Source of the DNA: CAWJLE01 sp963843645
GTDB taxonomy: Bacteria > Chloroflexota > Anaerolineae > DAOTYC01
Assembly (NCBI GenBank): GCA_963843645.1
Contig: CAWJLE010000005.1
Location: forward strand, 434,001-498,000
Length of the DNA stretch: 64,000 bases
Direction of reading: 5' to 3'
The notes below the pieces were generated by a model that worked only from the letters and a program-made list of their open reading frames with translations, had not been told where the DNA came from and searched no databases. Of this stretch, positions 55,943 through 64,000 are shown in pieces. Position 1 is the stretch's first letter. Each line of letters opens with the position of its first letter. The position numbers and the translations under genes were made by a program.

Positions 55943-57064
55943 ATGGAGAACTTTTCTGGGAAAACCACCCTGGCAGACGTCGCCCAAGTGGCCGGAGTTT
56001 CCATTTCGACCGCCTCACGGGCGCTCTCGGGCTCGTCGGTAGTCGCTGCGGATACGATCAGGCTGGTCAAGGAAGCCGCTGCACAACTCGGGTATGGGGG
56101 AACGACGCGGCAGTCACTGGAGAAAACCTCTACTCTGGGCGTGTTGGTCGCGAACATCGCCAGTCCCTTCTTCGCCACGCTCATTCAAGCAGTTGAAAAC
56201 GTCGCTTATCAGCACGGTTATCACATCATTCTCGGCAACAGCGACAACCAGCGTAAGCGTCAGGACGACGCACTCAAGTTCCTGACCCAGAAGCGAGTGG
56301 ATGGCATCATCGTCACGCCGATTCAGCTCGAGGATTCGTTGCTGCCGTCGTTGGTCGAATCGGGCCTGCCGATCGTGCAGGTCGATCGCTATGTGCAGAA
56401 CCTGCGATGCGACGTCATCGTTCCTGACAACACGAAAGCCGTGCATCAGGCCGTCGGTTTCCTGTTGGAGCAGGGTTACCGGAACGTCGGTGTGATCAGC
56501 GGGCCGCTGGACCACAGCACCGGCCGTGATCGATTGGATGGGTATCGTCGCGCCCTGCGAGACGCCGGGCGCCCGATCTTGCAGAAATACATCAAAGTGG
56601 GCAGCCTGACCAAGGCAGCCGCCTATCAGCTGACGACCGAGCTGCTGGACTTGCCCGACAGGCCCGACGCATTGTTCACGACGACGTTGGAAATGACCAG
56701 CGGCGCGCTGCAGGCCATCCGTGACCACGGTCTGACCGTCCGTCGCGACATCGGCGTGGTGATGTTCGACGAGATGGACTACGCCCGTTTGCTGGATCCT
56801 CCGTTAACCACGATTGAGCAACCGGTTTACGAAATGGGCGCCGCTGCCGCCGATCTGCTCATCCGGCGCATTGCCCACACGCAAGCCGACTACGAGCCCG
56901 TCCACATCCTGTTCGAGGCGCGTCTCATCGTGCGCGATTCGACTCGGCCACAACCGCATGTGAAAGACGACGAGCCACTGTCTGACGCGGAACAGTCCAA
57001 CGGGCCTGGGGCGGCGGCCATCGCCGTAGGACAATCATCCCAGATTGAAATCTCGAGCGATTGA
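55943..57064 (+). CDS. LacI-family regulator 3, head of locus B
   Basis: A 373-residue repressor: helix-turn-helix LADVAQVAGVSISTASRALSG and an effector domain with LGVLVANIASPFFATLIQAV, VDGIIVTPIQLED and VVMFDEMDYARLLDPPLTTIEQ. It is clearly related to LacI 1 and 2 but more divergent, with a longer C-terminal tail. A GGGAGGAG site lies upstream. It is 21 bp before the ABC ATPase, the same arrangement as in locus A. Confidence 0.92.
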   Translation: MENFSGKTTLADVAQVAGVSISTASRALSGSSVVAADTIRLVKEAAAQLGYGGTTRQSLEKTSTLGVLVANIASPFFATLIQAVENVAYQHGYHIILGNSDNQRKRQDDALKFLTQKRVDGIIVTPIQLEDSLLPSLVESGLPIVQVDRYVQNLRCDVIVPDNTKAVHQAVGFLLEQGYRNVGVISGPLDHSTGRDRLDGYRRALRDAGRPILQKYIKVGSLTKAAAYQLTTELLDLPDRPDALFTTTLEMTSGALQAIRDHGLTVRRDIGVVMFDEMDYARLLDPPLTTIEQPVYEMGAAAADLLIRRIAHTQADYEPVHILFEARLIVRDSTRPQPHVKDDEPLSDAEQSNGPGAAAIAVGQSSQIEISSD

Positions 57065-57085
57065 AAGCATGGAGGCGAATACGAT

Positions 57086-58646
<1,561 letters not shown>

Positions 58647-58690
58647 CTGAACAACACCCTACGGTAGGGATAAAAAGGAGGCGCTGATCC

Positions 58691-59755
58691 ATGGTTCCGA
58701 ACAATTCGCTGCCCAACTCGAGAGGCTCATCTTCGACCGTCGGAGAGACAGCTTCGCTACGGAACGCGGGGGCCATTGCCGGGCGTGTGCTGTCCAATCA
58801 AACTATGTTCATGTTCATTATCTTACTCGTCATGTTGTTTGCATTTTCCCAACTCTCCCCGCACTTCTTCACCAAAGACAACCTGCTTCAAATCACGATT
58901 CAGGCTGCGGTCATCTGTATGCTCGGCGCCGGACAGACCTTCGTGATTCTGACCTCCGGCATCGACCTCGGCGTGGGCTCAGTCCTGGCACTGGTTACGG
59001 TGGTTTCTGCCATCGTAATGGAGTCCTGGGGCGCACTGGTAAAGGCGCACGTCCCACTTACGGGCCAGATAGGTGGGCTGGTTCCGGGCCTGCTGGCTGG
59101 TTTGCTCATCGGTGCGGTGTGCGGTTTGGCGAACGGTGTGTGCGTCGGTAAGCTGCGAATCCCCCCGTTCGTGGCCACGTTGGGCATGATGGGCATTGCC
59201 CGCGGCTTCGCTCTCATCGTCACTGGCGGTATTCCTCGTTTCCGGCTGGCGGCGGGAGCGGACTTCCTGGGCCAGGGCCACGTCCTCGGCGTGCCCGTCC
59301 CCACCATCTCGGTATTCGTGTTGTTCGCCATCTGTTACGTGGTCCTCTCTCGTACGAAGCTGGGCCGGTACACCTACGCCATAGGCAGCAACCCGCAGGC
59401 CACCTTGTTGTCCGGCATCAACGTGTCCACGTACCTGGTTCTGATTTACACCATTTCCGGTCTGACGGCGGCCATGGCCGGACTAACCGAGATGTCGAGA
59501 ATCGGCAGTGGGCAGCCTGCCGGCGGCCAGGGATATGAGCTGGACTCCATCGCGGCGGTCGTGCTGGGCGGCACCAGCCTTTTGGGCGGCGAAGGCAAAA
59601 TTCTCGGCACGCTCATCGGCGCCTTGATCATCGCCATCTTGCGGAATGGGTTGAACATCCTCAACATCTACGCCTTCTGGCAGCAAGTGGCCATCGGCTT
59701 CATCATCATCCTGGCTGTCTTTGCGGATCAGGTGCGCAGAGGGAACAGAGGCTAG
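58691..59755 (+). CDS. ABC transporter permease (RbsC-like), locus B
   Basis: A 354-residue permease very similar to that of locus A (ILTSGIDLGVGSVLALVTV, GLANGVCVGKLRIPPFVATLGM, GQGYELDSIAAVVLGGTSLLGGEG). About ten membrane segments. The AAAAGGAGG site precedes the ATG. It is followed after 153 bp by the binding protein gene. Confidence 0.95.
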   Translation: MVPNNSLPNSRGSSSTVGETASLRNAGAIAGRVLSNQTMFMFIILLVMLFAFSQLSPHFFTKDNLLQITIQAAVICMLGAGQTFVILTSGIDLGVGSVLALVTVVSAIVMESWGALVKAHVPLTGQIGGLVPGLLAGLLIGAVCGLANGVCVGKLRIPPFVATLGMMGIARGFALIVTGGIPRFRLAAGADFLGQGHVLGVPVPTISVFVLFAICYVVLSRTKLGRYTYAIGSNPQATLLSGINVSTYLVLIYTISGLTAAMAGLTEMSRIGSGQPAGGQGYELDSIAAVVLGGTSLLGGEGKILGTLIGALIIAILRNGLNILNIYAFWQQVAIGFIIILAVFADQVRRGNRG

Positions 59756-59908
59756 CACTGAGTTCCACACGAGCCCACCGTATCGGTTCGTTCGTAAGAT
59801 AATGGATTTCGGCGCAGTTCTACAGAAGGCAAGGAGGTGAGCACGAACAAATCTCGTTGAAAGGCCGTCCTTCGTTGCTGGTTCATACCGCGTCAGGAGG
59901 AAAGACAG

Positions 59909-61921
59909 ATGAGACAAAGCGTTTTTGTGAAATGCCTGGCTGTCGTCGTTGTTGCTGCCATGTTGATACCGGCCTGTGTGACTCCGGTCGTTCGAGCCCA
60001 ATCACCTGCTCCGGAGAAGGACCCTGCCAATGCTGAACGGACGTTGGTCTGGATTCCGAAGACGACCAACTCGACCTTCTGGCTCGCCGTACACGAAGGC
60101 GCCAAGAAGGCAGCGGCGGAGTTAGGTTACAAGGAAGTGCTGTATAAGGGGATGCCGTCGCAGACGGACATCGCCGGCCAGGTCAACCTGGTGAACGACA
60201 TGGTATCCGCGAAGGCGGCCGGCATCATGATCGCCGCGACGGATGCCAAGGCTCTGGCGGACCCGGTGGAGAAGGCGATCGCCGCGGGCGTGCCGGTGGT
60301 CACACTGGACTCTGGCGTCGACTCGGAGAAGCCCTACGCCTACATCGCGACGGACAACATTGCGGCGGCGAAGACGGCGGCGGACGTGCTGGGCGAGCTG
60401 ATCGGCGGCAAGGGGACGGTGGGTGACATCGGCATCACGGCCGGCTCGCAGACGGGCATCGAGCGCGAGCAAGGTTTCGTCGATGAGATGGCGGCCAAGT
60501 ATGCCGACGTCAAGGTTCTGCCGGTACAATACACGGGCTGCGATCCCGCCAAGTCGCTCAACATCGCCAGCGACATGATGACGGGCAACCCGGAGACGGT
60601 GGGCTTCTACGGCGCCTGCGACGGACCCGGCACGGGCATTGGGCAACTGGTGAAGCAGCGTGATCTCGTGGGCAAGGTGAGATCGGTCTCGTTCGACGTG
60701 TCGCCCGATCAGTTCCTGCTCTTCCTGGACGGCTACCTCGACGCACTGATCGTTCAGGATCCATTCCAGATGGGTTATCGTGGCGTCTACGCCATCGATC
60801 AGGCGATCCACAACCAGCCGGTGACCGACAAGATGGTCGCCATCCCGGCCAAGGTCGTCACTAAAGACAACCTGAGCCAGCCTGAAATCTACGACCTGCT
60901 GGCCTCCTATGGCGACATCAAGTCTATCCTGGAGGAAAAGGGCATCCAGAAGGCGGAAGCAGCACCGGCAGCCACCATCGATCCTGCCAATGCTGAACGG
61001 ACGTTGGTCTGGATTCCGAAGACGACCAACTCGACCTTCTGGCTCGCCGTACACGAAGGGGCCAAGAAGGCAGCGGCGGAGTTGGGCTACAAGGAAGTGC
61101 TGTATAAGGGGATGCCGTCGCAGACGGACATCGCCGGCCAGGTCAACCTGGTGAACGACATGGTATCCGCGAAGGCGGCTGGCATCATGATCGCCGCGAC
61201 GGATGCCAAGGCTCTGGCGGACCCGGTGGAGAAGGCGATCGCCGCGGGCGTGCCGGTGGTCACACTGGACTCGGGCGTCGACTCGGACAAGCCCTACGCC
61301 TACATCGCGACGGACAACATTGCGGCGGCGAAGACGGCGGCGGACGTGCTGGGCGAGCTGATCGGCGGCAAGGGGACGGTGGGCGACATCGGCATCACGG
61401 CCGGCTCGCAGACGGGCATCGAGCGCGAGCAAGGTTTCGTCGATGAGATGGCGGCCAAGTTTGTCGATGTCAAGGTTCTGCCGGTACAATACACGGGCTG
61501 CGATCCCGCCAAGTCGCTCAACATTGCCAGCGACATGATGACGGGCAATCCGGAGACGGTGGGCTTCTACGGGGCCTGCGACGGACCCGGCACGGGCATT
61601 GGGCAGTTGGTGAAGCAGCGTGACCTCGTGGGCAAGGTGAGATCGGTCTCGTTCGACGTGTCGCCCGATCAGTTCCTGCTCTTCCTGGACGGCTACCTCG
61701 ACGCACTGATCGTTCAGGATCCATTCCAGATGGGTTATCGTGGCGTCTACGCCATCGATCAGGCGATCCACAACCAGCCGGTGACCGACAAGATGGTCGC
61801 CATCCCGGCCAAGGTCGTCACCAAAGACAACCTGAGTCAGCCTGAAATCTACGACCTGCTGGCCTCCTATGGCGACATCAATTCTATCCTGGAGGAAAAG
61901 GGTATCCAGAAGGGCGGGTGA
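59909..61921 (+). CDS. Tandem-fused double substrate-binding protein, locus B
   Basis: A 670-residue protein holding two complete RbsB-like binding domains in one chain. The signal peptide (1-31) includes LIPAC, a possible lipobox at Cys24, and a Sec-type site VRA-QS. Domain 1 runs about 38-348 and domain 2 about 358-668, each starting DPANAERTLVWIPKTTNSTF and ending LLASYGDI-SILEEKGIQK. The joint is a short EAAPAATI linker with no second signal peptide. Each half resembles the single binding protein of locus A. Amino acid differences between the halves are few (SEKPY/SDKPY, KYADV/KFVDV, IKS/INS). The ribosome site AGGAGG fits the ATG. A hairpin and hyuA follow. Confidence 0.93.
   Translation: MRQSVFVKCLAVVVVAAMLIPACVTPVVRAQSPAPEKDPANAERTLVWIPKTTNSTFWLAVHEGAKKAAAELGYKEVLYKGMPSQTDIAGQVNLVNDMVSAKAAGIMIAATDAKALADPVEKAIAAGVPVVTLDSGVDSEKPYAYIATDNIAAAKTAADVLGELIGGKGTVGDIGITAGSQTGIEREQGFVDEMAAKYADVKVLPVQYTGCDPAKSLNIASDMMTGNPETVGFYGACDGPGTGIGQLVKQRDLVGKVRSVSFDVSPDQFLLFLDGYLDALIVQDPFQMGYRGVYAIDQAIHNQPVTDKMVAIPAKVVTKDNLSQPEIYDLLASYGDIKSILEEKGIQKAEAAPAATIDPANAERTLVWIPKTTNSTFWLAVHEGAKKAAAELGYKEVLYKGMPSQTDIAGQVNLVNDMVSAKAAGIMIAATDAKALADPVEKAIAAGVPVVTLDSGVDSDKPYAYIATDNIAAAKTAADVLGELIGGKGTVGDIGITAGSQTGIEREQGFVDEMAAKFVDVKVLPVQYTGCDPAKSLNIASDMMTGNPETVGFYGACDGPGTGIGQLVKQRDLVGKVRSVSFDVSPDQFLLFLDGYLDALIVQDPFQMGYRGVYAIDQAIHNQPVTDKMVAIPAKVVTKDNLSQPEIYDLLASYGDINSILEEKGIQKGG
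60023..60953 (+). repeat. Intragenic direct repeat, unit 1
   Basis: About 930 bp repeated at an exact offset of 960 bp (unit 2: 60983-61913), in frame. By eye about 20 single-base differences, mostly at third codon positions, so roughly 98% identical. Confidence 0.92.
60983..61913 (+). repeat. Intragenic direct repeat, unit 2
   Basis: Second copy of the repeat beginning at 60023. The two units are separated by about 29 bp that encode the linker. Confidence 0.92.
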
Positions 61922-62002
61922 CGCTACTGCTCTGCGGATATCACGCGCAGAATCACCGGTGCCCTCGGCTGCGTAAACACGCCTGAAGGGCTGAGATTCC
62001 CG

Positions 62003-62033
62003 GCAACGGGCGGCTTGGCAGGCCGCTCGTTGC
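62003..62033 (+). terminator. Hairpin between binding protein and hyuA, locus B
   Basis: A 12-bp stem with one G-U pair (62003-62014 with 62022-62033). It occupies the same place as the hairpin at 31476 in locus A but has an unrelated sequence. It is a likely mRNA stabiliser or attenuator. Confidence 0.55.
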
Positions 62034-62077
62034 TGCCCTTTGAACGTAATAAACTGTAAACGAAAGAGGAACACCGA

Positions 62078-64000
62078 ATGGGAATTAGGATCGGAATCGA
62101 TTCCGGAGGCACGTTCACCGATCTGATCGCGGTGGACGACCAGACCCACCAGATCTACGCCAACAAAGTGCCTTCGACGCCGTCAGAGCCCCTGACGGCC
62201 CTGCGGAACATCATTCAGAGTTCGACGATTCCACCCGAAGCTGTATCGCGGCTGGTGTTGGGCACCACCGTGGCGACCAACGCGATCATCGAGCGGCGTG
62301 GCGCCCGGGTGTTGTTCGTTACCACTCAGGGTTTTGAGGATGTCCTGGTCATTCAAACCGCCAATCGACCGGAGAACTACAACTTACTGTGGCGCCGACC
62401 TGTGCCATTCGTGAATCGTCGCTGGTGTCTGGGGGTCAAAGAGCGAATCGATCACAATGGGAACGTGGTCGTCCCACTGACGGACGATGATCTGGAAGAA
62501 CTGGCCCGAAAAATCGAAGAGACCCGAGACCGCGAGGGCATCGAAGCCATCGCGATCTCGTTGCTGTTTTCGTACATCAATCCCCGCCACGAAGAGCGAC
62601 TTGCCGAATTCCTCAGCCAGAGGTTTTCGTCGATACCGCTGTCGGTGTCCCATCGGCTGGCGCCGATCTGGCGGGAATACGAGCGCGCCAATACCACGGT
62701 GGCTGACGCTTTCGTGAAACCGCTCATGACGCGGTACATCGCCGGAGCGCGCACGGCCTTCGATTCGATCGGCGTGAACGGCGCCCACTGCCTGATGAAA
62801 TCGAACGGCGGTATGGCTCTCCTGGAAGCGGTGCCGGACCGGCCGCTGGATACGCTGCTGTCGGGCCTCGTCGCCGGGGCCATCGCCGGGCAATTCTTCG
62901 GCAGGCTCACCGAGCAGCCCAACGCGCTGACCTTCGACATGGGTGGTACGAGCTGCGACGTGGGTCTCATCGTGGACGGCAGCCCGAAATACACGACTCG
63001 TTTCGACGTTGAGTGGGGCCTGCCCATCAGCAATCCCACGGTGGATGTGCGGACTGTGGGCGCGGGCGGCGGTTCCATCGGCTGGGTGGACCGCGGCGGC
63101 TTCCTGCGTGTGGGGCCGCAAAGCGCCGGGGCCGAGCCGGGTCCGGTTTGCTACGGAGCGGGCGGCGTCGAACCGACCGTCACGGACGCAAACCTCGTCC
63201 TCGGGCGTCTGAACCCGAACTACTTCCTGGGCGGCAAGATGAAGCTCTCCATCGCGCTGGCGGAACAGGCGCTGGAACGGCTTGCAGTCAAGACCGGTCT
63301 CTCGCTGCGACAGACGGCACGCGCCATGCTCGACGTGGTGAACGACAACATGGCCAGCACCATCCGGCTGATCACGGTGGAGAAGGGCATCGACCCGCGC
63401 GGGTTTGCCCTGATCGCTTTCGGCGGAGCCGGCCCGTTGCACGCTTGCAGCGTCGCTCGCGAGCTTCAGATTCCCACAGTGATCATTCCCTTGTATCCCG
63501 GCCAGTGCTCGGCATTCGGTACGCTCATCGCGGACGTGCGTATCGACCGGGTGTGGACCCACGATTATCGCAGCGATCGGCTCAACATGGGCTCACTTGT
63601 GTCTGCGTTCGACCTCATGGTCGACGACGCCACCCAGGCACTGCGGCGCAGCGGGTTCGAGGGCGAGCCGGTCGTTCAGCGCTACATCAGCCTCCGCTAC
63701 CTGGAGCAGAACTACGAAGAGGACATCCTGCTGGCGGACGGTCCGATTACCGAGGCTACGCTCCAGCAGGCTTACGACGGATTCCATCGCCGACACGAGC
63801 TTTTCTATGGCTACTCGTTCCCTGAAGAGATTCTGGAGCTGGTTCATTTCAAGGTCACGGCCCTCGGTTCGGTGCCGACCGTCCAGTTGCCCAGATTGAG
63901 CGCGGACGGCGTCGCCGCACCGACCGAAACGCGCGCGGTGTGCCTGAGCGATTCCGAGCAGGCCCGGTGGAGTGTCCGGTCTATCATCGCCGCGAGCTGA
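62078..64000 (+). CDS. hyuA: Hydantoinase/oxoprolinase subunit A, locus B (runs off the window)
   Basis: At least 640 residues, closely similar to the locus A HyuA: MGIRIGIDSGGTFTDLIAVD, GTTVATNAIIERRGARVLF, FDMGGTSCDVGLI, GPQSAGAEPGPVCYGAGG, FGGAGPLHACSVARELQ. The apparent stop in the last three bases is probably not real: near 63963-63970 (GGCCCGG) the frame shifts, and the other frame continues PVECPVYHRREL, matching LECPVFRRTQL of locus A. The true gene therefore extends beyond 64000, where a hyuB would be expected by analogy. Confidence 0.92.
   Translation: MGIRIGIDSGGTFTDLIAVDDQTHQIYANKVPSTPSEPLTALRNIIQSSTIPPEAVSRLVLGTTVATNAIIERRGARVLFVTTQGFEDVLVIQTANRPENYNLLWRRPVPFVNRRWCLGVKERIDHNGNVVVPLTDDDLEELARKIEETRDREGIEAIAISLLFSYINPRHEERLAEFLSQRFSSIPLSVSHRLAPIWREYERANTTVADAFVKPLMTRYIAGARTAFDSIGVNGAHCLMKSNGGMALLEAVPDRPLDTLLSGLVAGAIAGQFFGRLTEQPNALTFDMGGTSCDVGLIVDGSPKYTTRFDVEWGLPISNPTVDVRTVGAGGGSIGWVDRGGFLRVGPQSAGAEPGPVCYGAGGVEPTVTDANLVLGRLNPNYFLGGKMKLSIALAEQALERLAVKTGLSLRQTARAMLDVVNDNMASTIRLITVEKGIDPRGFALIAFGGAGPLHACSVARELQIPTVIIPLYPGQCSAFGTLIADVRIDRVWTHDYRSDRLNMGSLVSAFDLMVDDATQALRRSGFEGEPVVQRYISLRYLEQNYEEDILLADGPITEATLQQAYDGFHRRHELFYGYSFPEEILELVHFKVTALGSVPTVQLPRLSADGVAAPTETRAVCLSDSEQARWSVRSIIAAS

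Noticed and set aside
59909..61921. Assembly artefact as the sole explanation of the duplicated binding protein
   Set aside because: About 20 mostly synonymous differences between the units would not arise from simply assembling one copy twice; collapsed or chimeric strains remain possible and are listed as a check.
60122..62149. Very long open frame (about 675 codons) on the minus strand opposite the double binding protein
   Set aside because: It mirrors the duplicated coding sequence in high-GC DNA, is rich in Arg/His/Asp, has no recognisable motif and no ribosome site. It is a shadow of the real gene.
63963..64000. Genuine stop codon of the second hyuA at the window end
   Set aside because: The last 12 codons do not resemble HyuA in this frame, but the neighbouring frame does (PVECPVYHRREL), so the stop comes from a shift.

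Overview
The window is about 64 kb of high-GC bacterial DNA from a free-living heterotroph. The mix of ribose-type ABC importers, LacI regulators, hydantoinase genes, a split archaeal-type glutamate synthase, cytochrome bd and Kdp suggests Chloroflexota (Anaerolineae-like). That placement is an inference from gene content; no rRNA or marker gene is present. No tRNA, rRNA, CRISPR array, transposase or phage gene was recognised.

Layout. 0.2-2.7 kb: two aldose 1-epimerases, one exported and one cytoplasmic. 3.0-12.1 kb: two small membrane proteins, then kdpDE (+) converging on an extra small peptide gene plus kdpFABC (-). 12.3-17.7 kb: a five-gene, translationally coupled operon (-) for a split glutamate synthase: Fe-S/FMN synthase, four-cluster ferredoxin, FAD oxidoreductase, glutamine amidotransferase and GXGXG domain. 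18.3-24.3 kb: a YfhO-like membrane protein, a DUF6282-type protein and cydAB. 24.5-38 kb: two similar LacI regulators, the second heading locus A: LacI, sugar-type ABC ATPase, permease and binding protein, HyuA, HyuB with a C-terminal zinc finger, class III aminotransferase, and cyclase/amidohydrolase. 38-41 kb: an SGNH hydrolase and an unusually long transaldolase-family protein. 41-45 kb: a PDZ-less HtrA-like protease, MoxR ATPase, DUF58 and VWA operon. 45-54.5 kb (mostly -): a TPP enzyme and a third ABC cluster with two tandem M28 peptidases and a GntR regulator. 54.8-64 kb: an SDR, then locus B, a paralogue of locus A (LacI, ATPase, permease, binding protein, HyuA) that runs off the window end.

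The most notable feature is the pair of paralogous LacI-RbsABC-hydantoinase loci. They look like an uptake-plus-hydrolysis system for a cyclic amide or similar N-heterocycle, with the aminotransferase and cyclase of locus A perhaps processing the product. In locus B the binding protein is an in-frame fusion of two nearly identical copies (960-bp offset).

Many conserved genes are interrupted by one-base shifts, often in short homopolymers, while the protein sequence stays well conserved on both sides. This looks more like consensus error in a metagenome assembly than pseudogenes. I therefore give one feature per gene across the shifts and note the approximate positions.
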